Positions 1-11,139 are shown, numbered from the stretch's first letter. The stretch: 64,000 bases of DNA from Cavia porcellus (GCF_034190915.1 NW_026947486.1:81758044-81822043); one strand, 5' to 3'. The notes: a model not told the origin generated them from the sequence alone. Numbers and translations: made by a program.

Positions 1-221
1 CACAAATACCAATAGCATTCCTCACAGAACTGGAGAAAACACCTAAAATTCATATGGAGCAAGAAGAGACCCAGAATAGCAGAATCCATCATGGACAACA
101 AGAGCAAAGCAAGAGGAATTACAATTCCAGGCTTCAAGTTATACTACAAAGCTACAGTGATAAAAATAGCATGGTATATGCCTGGCAAGCATGAGGTCAT
201 GAGTACCAAAATAAACCCACA

Positions 222-335
222 GGGGCTGGGGATTTAGCTCAGCAGCATAAGCACCTACCTTATAAAGCAGGCGGTCGTGAGTTCGATCCCTGGTACCAAT
301 AAAAATGAAAAAGACAAAAAAAATAAAAAAATAAA
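222..335 (+). mobile_element. ID-type (tRNA-derived) SINE with target-site duplication
   Basis: The element begins GGGGCTGGGGATTTAGCTCA and carries Pol III A-box-like (TAGCTCAGCAGC) and B-box-like (GAGTTCGATCC) sequences followed by an A-rich tail. A 14-bp direct repeat (AAAATAAACCCACA) sits at 208-221 and 336-349, a target-site duplication from an L1-mediated insertion into the L1 ORF2 relic. Confidence 0.93.
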
Positions 336-1046
336 AAAATAAACCCACAAAGGCATGGCATTGGTAAAACCAGACATATGGCTCAATGGAACAGATAGGT
401 GATGCAGAACAACTTCAGGAACATTCAGCTATCTGATCTTTGACAAAGGCACTGAAAACATACACTGAAAGATTAGTATCTATCAAATGGTGCTAGGGAA
501 ACTGACTATTCACATATGGAAGAAGACTGAAACTAGAGAATATCTCTCACCATTTGTAAATAAATTAAAATGGGTCGAATATATAAATGTTAAAATAAAA
601 GCAATCTGTTGGAAGCTAAAATTGGTAAAACACTTGAAGACATCTGTAGGCAAAGATTTTCAGAACAAAACTCCAATAACAGAAAATAAAATACCAAGAA
701 TCAACAAATGAGACTATATCAAATTAAAAAGCTCCTGCACAGCAAAGGAGTGAACAAAGTGAAAAGAAAGTGAAAAGAAAACCTAAAGAATGGAAAAATT
801 TGGTAGCTACATCTCGTACAAAATACTAAGATCACAATATATAATCAGCTCAAAATATTAGAACCCATAAAATAAAAGACCAAATCAAAAAATAGTGTGT
901 GAATAGACAGTTCTCAAAAGAAGTATCAGCAGTCAATAAATACATGGAAAAAATCCAACATTACTGGCTCTGAGAAATACAAATTAAAACAACGCTGAAA
1001 TTCTAACTTCTGCAGGATAAATGGCTATCATCAAGAAATCAGATAA

Positions 1047-1205
1047 GCAGAGCACGATGGTGTCCACCTGCTAACCCAGAGTTTAGGACGCTGAGGCAGG
1101 AGGCTCACTGCAAATTGGAGGACAGCCTGGGCCACATTGTGAATTCAGTGTACAGCCAGCCTGTACTACATAGCGCGACCTCTCAAAAAAAAAAAAAAAA
1201 AAAAA
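1047..1205 (+). mobile_element. B1-like (7SL-derived) SINE
   Basis: Contains the diverged 7SL-type core (GCTGAGGCAGGAGG, then GCCTGGGCCACATTGTGA) and ends in an A tract of more than 20 bases. It is inserted in the L1 3' region and has substitutions throughout, so it is older than the ID copies. Confidence 0.8.
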
Positions 1206-1955
1206 TCAAACGATAACAAATGTCGGTGTGGCCATGGGAAAAAAGGAATCCTTTTACATTGTTAATATAAATGTAAATTCATGCAACCACTATGGAAATC
1301 AGTACGGAGATTATTCGAAGAACTAAAACTACAAACGCCATTTGCCTCAGCTATTCCCCTTCTATGCGTCTTCCTGAAAGATCTAAAGCCATCGTATTAC
1401 AGTGACACATGCATATCCATGTTTATAGCAGCACAACTCATAATTGCTAAATCTTAGAAGTAACCTATATGTCCGGTAGCAAATGAATCCATAAAGAAAA
1501 TAATGGTCTGGCGCCACCTGACGCCAGCCCGTCCTGCTCTCCATGGCCGGCCTGATGCTCGGAGGGCGCGGCAGCGGCGGGGGGCGTGCTGCGTGCACCT
1601 GTGAGACGCGGCTGCGGAAGCTGGGACTCCCAACAGGGACCCTGGCAGTGGCGGTGAAGGCGGCACAGCGAGCGACGGCGAGCACGCAGGCGCAAAGCAG
1701 CCACCAGCCATGCCACTCCCGTAAACACGTGTTTAGGGTTCGTTGGCCTGGAGGGTGCGCCCCCTCGCGGCGGCCCCTACATGGCGCCCCTCCACCCGAC
1801 CCGAATTTTCCTTGCCCACCTCAGCAGCGCTGCTGCGCATCCATAAGGTGGCGAGACTCCACGAGGAGCAGGCAACCATGATCACTAGCTGCAAGAGAAA
1901 AGCCAGCATTGAAAGACGGTAGATGATGACCGTGATGCTCTTCAAGAAAGGCTCA

Positions 1956-2100
1956 GTAGGGACGGGCATGGCGACACGTGCCTATCCCAGCACTCAGGAG
2001 GCTGAGGCAGGAGGATTGCTATGAGTTCATGGCCAGCTTGGGCTACATAGTGAGTCCAAGGCCAACCTAAACTACATAATGAGACTGTCTCAAAAAAGAT
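1956..2100 (+). mobile_element. B1-like SINE inside the URI1 pseudogene
   Basis: Has the 7SL-type core (GGCTGAGGCAGGAGGATTGC) with a partly duplicated middle (two 'ctacatagtgag / ctacataatgag' phrases) and an A/T-rich tail. It separates the part encoding the N-terminal coiled coil of URI1 from the prefoldin block. Confidence 0.88.
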
Positions 2101-2583
2101 TAAATTAAATTAAATTTTAAAAGACTTAGTATCTGACTTGAAAAGCTCTCTTACAATATCATGGTACCATTTGGTCCCTTTGCCTTCCTGCCATGTAAAC
2201 TTGCCCATACGAATGAAGTGACTATTTTGCTTGGGCACAATTGGTTTGCAAAGTGCTCTGCCAAGCAGGCTGTGGGTTTATTTGAGCACTGGAAAGGACA
2301 TATGAGAAAAACAATAGATGATTTTTTAAAAAGTTATGAAAATTTTGAATCCTGAGTTGATGTCACAGATTTGCAGAAAATGAATGCTGCATTTGAAGAA
2401 CTGGAGAGACAAGAATTTCTGGGCAAACGACAGGAAACCTCATACTGTGATTACAAATGGAGAAGATACAAACTCTTATAAACAGGGAAAGGAATATTGA
2501 CACACAAATGTGGATGTGATGTATCAAGTAACAGACTCCCTTATTCCTAATACTTGTCTAAGTGTTTTATAAGTTGAGAACTA

Positions 2584-2667
2584 GGCCAGGAATTTAGCTC
2601 AGTGGCCTGCCTTGCAAGCGCTCGATCGTGAGTTCGATTCCCAGTGCCAAAAAAAAGAAGAAAAAAT
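2584..2667 (+). mobile_element. ID-type SINE inside the URI1 pseudogene
   Basis: Has an ID head (GCCAGGAATTTAGCTCAGTGG) with a deletion of about 12 bases in the variable part, then CGTGAGTTCGATTCCCAGTG and an A tail. The flanks share 'TAAGTTGAG' (2,569-2,577 and about 2,668-2,676), a probable target-site duplication. Confidence 0.85.
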
Positions 2668-3303
2668 GTAAGTTGAGTAGTCAAGTGAAATCAGTATTCA
2701 AGTGAATAGTACATTGAACTGTTCCGTGAATGGTTCATGTTCTCATCACCTTAATGAAGACGATGAAAAGAATATGATGATAATAGTGGTGGTCGTGATA
2801 ATGAAAATAACCGTGATGCTTCAGGGCTTGGAGATAACATTGCACCAACAATATGCTTTTCTCATACTGTTGAACTTAGGAAGGTTTGAATAAATACTGG
2901 GGGAAAATACTACTTTAGAATTCAGTGAAAAGAAAGAAGAAGCCAAACACACATGAAAGAACAGCTCTGGCAATGGTCCTTCTGCCCATGGGCTGCCTAC
3001 AGTCAGGACTGCTGACATTTACAGAGTTTTTATTGAGGTTGTGAATGGAATAAATATGTCTCTCATAAATCAATTCTCAAGTCTCAAAGCGTAGAAGTAT
3101 TTGTAGTGATACCAGTGAGATCAGTGCTGATGAATTTGTTGCAAGTCGAGGAGTTTTGAGGAGTATTAGTTGTGAAGAAGCCCCTTTGCGGTGACGCCAA
3201 TGAGAGCATTTTGGAAGAAGAACCACAAGAAGAAAGTCATCAAGGGAAACTTTTGCCCTAATTGCAACCACCTGAGGCTTTTCCCAGACTGAAATAGAAA
3301 AAG

Positions 3304-3408
3304 AGGGGCTGGGGATTTAGCTCAGTTGCATAAGCGCCTGCCTTGCAAGCAGGCAGTTGTGAGTTCAATCCCTGGTACTGATAAAAAGGAAAAAGACAAA
3401 CAAACAAA
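3304..3408 (+). mobile_element. ID-type SINE inside the URI1 pseudogene
   Basis: Full-length ID element starting GGGGCTGGGGATTTAGCTCA with tail 'ggaaaaagacaaacaaac'. It lies in the region encoding the URI1 C-terminus. Imperfect repeats of 'GAAATA(G/T)AAAA' flank it. Confidence 0.92.
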
Positions 3409-4989
3409 AAAAAAGAAATATAAAATTAATTTTTATCACGACACCTGGTCATTGCTCATCCTGTACTACCCAGAATTCCAGAAAGAAAAGAAATTGTGTC
3501 AGAAGCATCAGAAGAACCTGCAAACGGTTTCAAAGTTCAAAGCTGCCAGATTGCAGCAGAAAAGCTAGGAAATGGGAGTTTACACCCTGCATGCTTAGAA
3601 CATACACAGGAAAATGTTAACATAGGTTAAAATAAGGCATCCCAAGTCAGTTTGGCAGCAACTTTTTTAAAATCTTTATCAGTGAGTCGTGCTAAAAAAA
3701 CTTCAAAGTAAATGTTTAAATACTTTACCATTTAACTTGTTTGTTCATTCTCTCAATACTAAGTTGGTCTTTTGATGCAGCAGTAATATTTCAAGTTATT
3801 TTTCAAAGAATACTGTGCATTGGTTTTGTATTTCAAACTAAATACAAGCAGTTTTGTACCAGCTGTGATGTTGGGTATACCATAGGGACCATTGTAGGAG
3901 ATAATTTGAGTGACTCCCCTTGAAGGCAGAATGATTGCTGTGACTTTGAGTATATGGAAACTGATTCCCTTATACTGATATGTGCAGAGCTGACTGTAAT
4001 ATTTCCTTCTCTCTTCAATTGGCTAAATATTGCAAATAAAGCTGGCCGAGATTACTGGTATGTAATCTCTAAAGCTATGAGACTCCTGTTTCCTCATATA
4101 TTACTCTCTGTAAATGATCAGCATAGTGGGGTGGTACAGCCAGTCAGCTCCAGGAATGTCCCGCTGGGTAGGAGCCTCAAAGCAAGAGGCCATGACTCCC
4201 CAGGGCACAAAACTTTACATATCAGAAACTGAAGCAACAGCCTCCTAAAACAATTCAAATGCTATTTTAATTGCATTATGCAGATTGATTCTTCTGCATG
4301 TCATTCTCTCTGCATTTTGCAGAAGTGCTTTCTCCCCACCTGGCGAGCCAGCTCAAGTTACCCACTTAATTCCCGCCATGCTCACTGTCACTCATCCCTG
4401 CCCACCCCCCTTCTTCACAAAATAATAAATTCTGGGAGAGGCCTTTGTCCACACATCCTCGCAGGGATTGGACCGAGGACGCCTCGGCTGCCCTTAACTT
4501 GGAACATGTTTTGGTGTCTTTATCTCACTGTGGGTTGCATTGGAGGTGGTACATTGGAATTAACTTGCTGGGATTCCAATAATGTCTCCATGGGATTGTA
4601 AATATATAACTTTTTGGATTATGAGAAAGACAGAGAAAGAGATTACAATACTTGGATTACCGTATTCAATATTTGGGATTACAATAGACTATTTAAAGAA
4701 ACTTTTAAAATTTTGATGGATTCAGCAATTATATTACTTGCTTTTCCATTGTAAAGGTACTTTTAAAAAAACCTACTGCCCTTATAGGTTTTGTAGCTGG
4801 GTGGCTAATTGAAAAAGAAAAAGAAAAAAAAAAAACCAAAAAACCTTTCTCCTCTTTAAATGAAATACTATAATCTTTAAGGCAGAAAGCTACATGTATC
4901 CTATGGGAAAGTCTCTTTCATTGGAAGAGTATTTTGTAAAAACATTTCTTCAAGTAAAAATTTTATGAAACTTGGCCTGTAAAAAGAAA

Positions 4990-5390
4990 ACAAACAAAAT
5001 ATGGTCTTTATACACATTGGAGTACTATTATGCCATAAAGATGTGTAACTTTGGGTCTTTTGTAGGGAAATAGGTGCACCTTAGGAACATAATGTTAAAA
5101 GAAATAAATCAGACACCCAATCTTAAATATCAAATGGTTTCCTTTATATGAGAAACCCCAAAGCATAAATAATTGAAAAATAAAATTAAAAAGACAGATG
5201 CTAGAAACAGAGAGGTGTTTTGCAAAAGGGTAGGGAACCAACAGAGGGAATGAGGGAGAGGAATGAAAGGGAATTTTTTAAAAAAAAATATAGTGTGTTA
5301 TGTACATATACCAACTCCCCATGAGAAATGTAGTCATGGACTGTAAACGTGTATCAACAAAAATATTAAAAAATAAAAATAGTATGGTTT
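4990..5390 (+). mobile_element. L1 3'UTR and poly(A) end (right half of the split L1)
   Basis: The phrase 'tatacacattggagtactattatgcc' resumes the L1 3'UTR exactly where the left half stopped at about 1,500 (compare 36,425-36,450). It then runs through purine-rich 3'UTR to an A-rich end near 5,365-5,388. The split is explained by the URI1 pseudogene insertion. Confidence 0.85.
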
Positions 5391-6417
5391 TTGCTGAACT
5401 GAATTTAATTTTCATTTTGTTAGTTTTTAATACAGTGTAAAATAGGGCTCCACATTTAATCTTTAATCCACTTCTTCAAACATCATTTGTTTAAAAGACT
5501 GTTATTTCCCTAGTGCATGATCTTCATGCTTTCTGAAACATCAGTGGGATATAGATAGATGGCTGTCTTTGTAGACTCTGTATTCAACATTTCTGTAGCG
5601 TTTCATATGCCAGTGCCACACTGTCTAAATTACTAGAGTGTAGGTATGTAGGAAGTTTTGAAATTGGGTAGTATAAGTCCTCCAACTTTATACTTTTTCA
5701 AAATTGCTGTAGCATTTGGGACCCTCTGCATTTATTGTGTATGAATTTGAGGATTGGCTCTTCCACTTCTGAATATTTTGATACTGTGGTTTTGATAGTG
5801 ATTGTAATAAGACTAAATTGTGTTGGATAGTTTTGTCACCTTAACAATAAATCTTCCAACTTCTTAAGATGATTGGCTTCCCATTTATTTAGGTTACTTT
5901 TTCATCTCTTTAAGAAACGTTTTGTAGTTTGCTATGAACAAATTTCATCTCCTTGTTTAAATGTATTCATTGTCATTTTAATCTTCCTAATGCTTTTATA
6001 AATGAAATTATAGTTTTAATTTATTTTTCGACTGTTTATTGCTGGCATATAGAAATATAACTGACTTTTACATGTTGCTCTGGGTACATCCTGAAACTTT
6101 GCCAAAAATTTTTCTCTTTTTCCTTAGTACATATTTGTGATACATAATGAACGTATTCATTGTGAGGCGTCAATATGTAGGCATATTACATTTTGATCCT
6201 TTATTTTTTAGCTCTAGTAATATTTGGGGGATTCTTCTTTATGGGATTGCTTTGAGATTTTCCACACCATGTGATCTGTGGGCTCAGACAATTTTATTTC
6301 TTCCTTTAATATACTGATGTCTTTTATTTCTTCTTCGCTAGTTGTTTGGGCTAGATCTTCTGGTATAACCTTTGGTAACAGATTTAAAAAAGAGAATCTT
6401 TTTCATATCCCTCTTTT

Positions 6418-6456
<39 letters not shown>

Positions 6457-7400
6457 TCTTTTTGAGACAGGGTCTCACTACGCAGTTCAGACTGGCCTTG
6501 AACTCACTGCAAATCCCAGAATAGCCTCAAACTCACAGTGATCCTCCTGCATCAGCCTCCCAAGGGCTGGGATTACAGGCCTGTCTGGCTGTATTCCTCA
6601 TATTATTGGGGAAACTAACCTTTTACCATTCAATAAGTTATTAAATGTGAATTGTTCATACGTGCTTTTCATCATGTAGAAATTAAATTCATAGTCTTAC
6701 TTTTATAAATGTGTTAACATGAAGTGTTGGATTCTTGTCAAATGCTTTTTTTGTGTATATTGCAGTGACCATATGTTTCTTTTTTTCCCTTCTGTTCTTT
6801 TAATGTGACGTATGGTAGTGTTTTGAGACACTTTTGGGTTCCTGGTATAATGCCCACTTGCTCAAAAGGCATAATACATTCAATACTGTGTTGCATTACT
6901 TTTCTTTCATATTTTGTTTCTTGAAGAATACTGGCATGTAGTTTTTCTTATGGTGTCTTCATTTGACTTTGTTTTCAGTCACAGTTTTGCCTCATAGAGT
7001 TATTTAATAAATTCTCTCCTTGTATATTTTTGGAGGAAATTGAGAGTGAATGATGGTAATTCTTCCTGAAATGTTTGGTAGAATTCACTAGTTCAGCCTT
7101 CTGGCCTTGACTTTTCTTTGTTGACTGGTCTCTGTTTTTATCACTTCAGACATATTGATTGTTACAGGTATATGAGATTTTCTATTTTTGAACCAGTTTT
7201 GGCAATTTGTGCTATCAAATACTTCCATTGTATCTGTTATTTCATTTTGAGTGTATAATTGTTCCCAGTATTGTCTTATACTTCTTTTTATTTCTGTAAG
7301 TTGGTAGCAACCTACTATAATTTTTAATTTTAGTTATTTGTGTCTTCGCTTTTTGTCAGTTTACCTAAAGAGTTCTCAAATTTTTTCTGGTTGTAGTTGG
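5391..7400 (-). mobile_element. Old antisense L1 ORF2 relic
   Basis: The plus strand reads as the reverse complement of an ancient L1 ORF2: T-rich sequence with 'ccagtgccacactgtctaaattac', 'ctttgccaaaaatttttc' and similar phrases in the order expected for a minus-strand L1. No reading frame of note survives. A B1-like SINE (6,417-6,592) interrupts it. Divergence is clearly greater than in the L1s at 11.8-16.3 and 32.3-37.7 kb. Confidence 0.75.
6417..6592 (-). mobile_element. B1-like SINE with poly(T) tail
   Basis: Minus-strand copy: a run of more than 30 T (its poly(A) tail on the other strand), then 'GAGACAGGGTCTCACTACGC', an internally duplicated middle, and 'GGGCTGGGATTACAGG'. It is inserted in the old antisense L1. 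Confidence 0.92.
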
Positions 7401-7565
7401 TGGCTGTTCCAAGTCTTTACAGATCTGAGAGCCTTCCTGCTCACGTTTTTCTTCCCCAGGATTTTGGACTGGGCTGATGTTTGCCCTCTCCAGCGCCCTT
7501 TGCTTACCCTAGGCAGCATGGGCAGGTGTCTAAAACCTCTTGACACATACTACTGCTTCCTGTAA

Positions 7566-8340
7566 AGTCATCCCAGCCTAAAAGGAAGACAAAAAAAATC
7601 AGTTTTCAGTTTGGTTCCATAAAACTTGACATGGTTTTGTTACAGGCAGCTGAGTTAGTTAGAAACATAGGCAGTCAGACAGGGCTAGGTGTTTGAAGGA
7701 GCCAGTGCAGAAACCCAGATACCTTGCAACTGTAAACAGAGACAGGCATTTCCAGCTGTGGGCCAGGCCTCAAGACAAAGGATCAAGCAAATGCAACCAC
7801 AGCCTAAGGACTGATATTCTAAATAGTTCCCTCTCACCCTGAGCAAGTCTGGAATCACCATTCTACCTCCCTATGGGAAGAGTCACTGCTCTCTAAGAAT
7901 GCCTGTTTTCTATGTGACTGATTTCCCCATTTGTCCCTAATGTACTCAATTTTACCTAAACTATTAATTTTATTGGCCAACCATAGTTCTGTCCTATCTT
8001 ATGCCCATCTGCCTTGTGAGTTCCCAGTTTTCCTCACCTTAAACCTGTATCACCCCATGATTTTACTCTATAAAAGTCCCTGGAGGCCAGGGATTTAGCT
8101 CAGTGACATAAGCACCTGCCTGGCAAGTGCGAGGTCATGAGCTTGATCCCTGGTAACAAAAAAATAAAAAGTTCCTGGAAAAGACAGAGTCCCTGGCAAC
8201 CCACCTGGGACCCCTGTTGTCTCTCTCTCTCAGAGAGAAGCTTTCTTTCTCTCAATAAATATATTCTGCTCTTAAACTCCATTGTTCCTAAAATTCATTC
8301 TTTGATTTTAGAGGACACGAACTTGTTCTGGACATAGTAG
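7566..8340 (+). mobile_element. Solo LTR, probably class I (gammaretrovirus-like) endogenous retrovirus
   Basis: No gene is seen. The sequence has LTR layout: a U3-like segment from about 7,566, a TATA-like box (TACTCTATAAAAG at about 8,064-8,076), a poly(A) signal (CAATAAATATATTC near 8,250) and a U5-like end near 8,340. No gag/pol/env sequence follows, so this is likely a solo LTR. An ID SINE lies just after the TATA box. The exact ends were not resolved and the family is not identified. Confidence 0.55.
8085..8164 (+). mobile_element. ID-type SINE inserted in the LTR
   Basis: Element beginning GGCCAGGGATTTAGCTCAGTG with an A-rich tail. The flanks carry AAAGTCCCTGGA (8,074-8,085) and AAAGTTCCTGGA (about 8,168-8,179), an almost perfect target-site duplication, which places the insertion after the LTR. 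Confidence 0.9.
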
Positions 8341-8387
8341 GTTGGGGGTTTCATTCTCCTATATCAGGTTCAACTTTTAAAAGTTTC

Positions 8388-8510
8388 TCAGGCTGGGTGT
8401 GGTGGTGCATGCCTGTAATCCCAGCCCTTAGGAAGCTGAGACAGGACAATCTCTGTGAGTTCGAGACCAGTCTGAATTGCACAGGGAGAACCTGTTTCAA
8501 AAAGAATTTT
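8388..8510 (+). mobile_element. B1-like SINE
   Basis: Well preserved 7SL-type head (GGCTGGGTGTGGTGGTGCAT, GCCTGTAATCCCAGC) and body ending 'tttcaaaaag'. Length is about 120 bases. Confidence 0.93.
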
Positions 8511-8841
8511 TTTTTGTTGAGACGTATTTATGCCTGTACAAGTAATCCATCATTGAATATATTCCACATGCTTTGATGATAAGAATCATCAAATAGGTCA
8601 AAATGCACACACATAGCATTAAAAAAAAAGGTTGGTGTTAATTCTTTGGTATTAGAAAACTGGTCCTACATCTGCTGTCCCTGGCCCTGGATGCTAATTA
8701 TCATTCTACTCTCCCTGGACGTCTATGAGCTCAAATTTTTTAGATTCCACATATGAATGGGGTCATGCAAGTGTTATTTTTCCCATCACTCAAACCCGGA
8801 CGGCTTTTACTTCATTACTGGTAAATTCTGACATGAGGGCC

Positions 8842-9170
8842 TCTGTTGGGAACTGTTGAAGCAGGAAATTGACCTAGGACATGACCCCGACATGACCCTA
8901 CCAAAAAATAAAGAACACCAAGGTCAGCCACATGGATTGTCTAGGAGCCAGAAAAACACCAGGCTCCTAGACAATCCAAGCAATGGGCTGCTAGGCAGAG
9001 GGGTTGAAATTGACATTATTCCTCCCAGTATATAAGTAAATATGCTCATGACCATTGATTGAGCAGTACCTCTCCTCCTCAGGAGAATAAGGACTCCACC
9101 TGACCCCAGCTTTCTTCTTTATTTTGTCATCCTCTCGGGGTCCTTACTCCAAGAACCTCAGGAGCCTCAT
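8842..9170 (+). mobile_element. LTR-like element with a perfect 17-bp inverted repeat
   Basis: Begins TGTTGGGAACT, typical of an LTR 5' end. It contains a TATA-like element (AGTATATAAGTAAAT near 9,030) and a pyrimidine-rich segment ending in a 'cctctcggggtcc' phrase. A 17-nt arm at 8,933-8,949 is repeated exactly in inverted orientation at 8,962-8,978 with a 12-nt loop. The 3' boundary is uncertain. Class II or ERVL origin cannot be decided by eye. Confidence 0.5.
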
Positions 9171-9349
9171 AGGTCGTGGCAGGCCTCCCCTGTGAGCTTT
9201 ACGGTTTCTTTTAAAGACCTCTGAAAAATGTATCAGGAATCGCTCTGGTGGAGGCAACAGAGGTCCCACAGCTCCCCCTCCCACCTTCACAGCACCCGGC
9301 CATCTCTTGGGCGTACCAGGACGGAGTAGGAACAATAAGTGATGAGATT

Positions 9350-9503
9350 TTGTTTGTTTTTGAGACAGAGTCTCACTGCATAGTTCAGGCTGGCCTTGAG
9401 CTTGCTATGTAGCTCAGACTGGCCTCAAACTGGTAACGATCCTCCTGCCTCAGCCTCCCTAGTGCTAGGATTACAGGCGTGCACCACCATGCCTGGCTAA
9501 ATG
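9350..9503 (-). mobile_element. B1-like SINE
   Basis: Minus-strand copy: 'TTTTTGAGACAGAGTCTCAC', duplicated middle, then 'AGTGCTAGGATTACAGGCGT' and 'CACCATGCCTGGCT'. Well preserved. Confidence 0.93.
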
Positions 9504-11139
9504 ATGAAATTGTTAACCAGACTCCAGATTAATAGGTCTGTTTGTTCTTTTGGTGACTATTTTACCTAATTAAACCATCTTGTGACGTTTGGTCTGCGAC
9601 ACAAACTGGATTTTAACTGAAAAATTCCCAGGCACGGAAAAAGTGGCTAATGAGAAAACAGCAAAAATTGAGCGCGCGTACGCGCGCGCGCACACACAAA
9701 CACAACACAGCCAAGCTTAAAAAATGGTAATTGGGCGCCCTCTTGTGGATGGTCTGGCAAAGGACCTCCCGGAGAGATCTCAGTCTGATAACTTGACAAT
9801 GGGCGCTTGAAAGATTTTGATGGGCTTCCTGTTAAGGAACCTGGCTGTGAGGTACTAGACAAGTGGCCCAACTAGGATCCTCATAGCGACAGCGCTCTGC
9901 ATCTTTTGGTGAATTTGAAGATGAACTTGGAGACTCTGAGCAACTTTTGCAAATAAGATGGGGGAGGGGACTAGCCCATTATCCCAGGGGTCCCAGAGGC
10001 GTTATGCCTATGTTCATGGTAATAGTAAAGTGGAAGGGAAATGCACTTCTTGGGCCTTTTAAATAAGAATACACCCCGTTCTCCACAACTTCTGGCCTCA
10101 AGACAAGAGGAAAATAGGTAATATTATCTGACTTAGGGCCCCTACTAACCTTCATTGCTATGGCTCCACAACGGATTAAAACATTGATAGTGATGTACTT
10201 GTTATGGGCATCCTCATGTGTCTTTTAGTCCAAACCTGTACCGAAATTGTAAGCAATGGGTATATTAGTGGGGCATGGAGACTGAATCCACCAGATGACC
10301 AATACTCAGGGCTGTAGTCTCCCCCAAAACAGTGTACTGCCTGGAAGATAAAAAGAAATACTTGCCTTTGTGGCCAGGCTTGAGGAAGCAAAGGTGCTCT
10401 GTGATACTGTTTCTCCACTCCATGGCCCATCTGACCTTTGCACAAAACCATGTTTTCTTACAGAATTACCCTTTGTTTATGGGCAGCTCAATTCATAGTG
10501 CCACCTTCGGCACCAACAGCACCAAATGTTGAAAATTTTACAGAGGCTGTTGCTTAAGCTGGGAGGATGTAGTAGGTAGCGAGTGGTATTGAAAAGGCAT
10601 CCACCAGTGATGGTGCAGATCAGTTTAATAATGTGAACTGTGTTATAACACACCTTTAATTCCCTTCCACAAGCATATCTAAGTTCTCTGGCTACTGAAG
10701 AACACTGTGTCCAGCAAAGCTATCTTTCCAATAACATGGAAAGGTCTTTTTACCAACAAACAAATCTGAAGGGAATTCGTCAAAAAGACCTGCCCTGTAG
10801 GAAATGCTAACAGAAGTTCTCTAAAGTAAAACAAAAATGATACAAAATGTGTAACAGGAAAAGAGCCAAAGACGTAAAATGCATTAGTAAAAATATACAG
10901 GCAAGTTTAGAATACACTACTAATACAGTAACTTTGGTATATAATACAATTATATCCTTAATATAAAAGCTGAATGATGGAAATATTTTAAACTATTAAA
11001 ACTACTACAAATTGTCGAAATATAGACATAAAAATAGGATTTGGGACATCAGAATTCGGTATGAGGAAACAGAGCTCTGACATTCAGTTTTATCCTGTTC
11101 TTTTTTCTTCTTTTATTTATGTATGTATTTATTTATTAA
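9504..11139. other. Unassigned intergenic stretch, possibly partly retroviral
   Basis: No gene is recognised. The stretch includes an alternating purine-pyrimidine run at 9,672-9,698. Between about 9,990 and 10,560 short amino-acid-like stretches continue across several stops and could be a decayed endogenous-retrovirus interior linked to the LTR at 8.8 kb, but I could not match them to a family. Confidence 0.3.
9672..9698. repeat. Alternating purine-pyrimidine run (GC)n/(CA)n
   Basis: Twenty-seven bases alternate strictly between purine and pyrimidine (GCGCGCGTACGCGCGC followed by CACACA). Such runs are the classical Z-DNA-forming type. Confidence 0.9.

Larger units (their letters stand above)
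1..1500 (+). mobile_element. L1 retrotransposon, 3' part of ORF2 and start of 3'UTR (split copy, left half)
   Basis: The first 180 bases correspond to the C-terminal part of L1 ORF2 and align by eye with the copy at 34,760-34,890 of this window (the segment encoding an [16 protein letters not shown] stretch). The remainder follows L1 ORF2 and then the 3'UTR, including the phrase around 1,415-1,440 for 'cccatgtttatagcagcac', also present at 35,800. The frame is broken throughout, so this is a dead copy. Two SINEs interrupt it (222-335 and about 1,047-1,205). The L1 stops at about 1,500 where a URI1 pseudogene is inserted and resumes at about 4,990. Confidence 0.88.
1501..4980 (+). pseudogene. 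URI1: Processed pseudogene of URI1 (unconventional prefoldin RPB5 interactor), interrupted by three SINEs
   Basis: Intronless copy of URI1 mRNA. A GC-rich 5'UTR-like segment (1,501-1,780) leads to a start-like ATG at 1,781. Conserved blocks in URI1 order are: 'VARLHEEQ' near 1,848; the prefoldin-domain stretch beginning MVPFGPFAFLPCKL at 2,161-2,355; an 'ELERQE' block near 2,400; 'NCSVNGS' near 2,715; an 'SILEEEPQE' block near 3,205; and the C-terminal 'VSKFKAARLQQK' ending at 3,569. Stops and frameshifts occur between blocks, so no full product is possible. A B1-like SINE (1,956-2,100) and two ID SINEs (2,584-2,667 and 3,304-3,408) were inserted later. Sequence from 3,570 to about 4,980 would be 3'UTR and possibly other inserted DNA; I could not verify this part. 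The parent gene is a prefoldin-like scaffold in RNA polymerase assembly and is autosomal in human. Confidence 0.92.

Noticed and set aside
222..335. tRNA-like A and B boxes at this and other ID loci
   Set aside because: These are SINE copies with A-rich tails and target-site duplications. No cloverleaf with a proper anticodon arm and acceptor is present, so I do not call tRNA genes.
1543..1881. 112-codon plus-strand frame and its antisense partners
   Set aside because: This is the GC-rich 5'UTR and N-terminal part of the URI1 pseudogene, not a separate gene.
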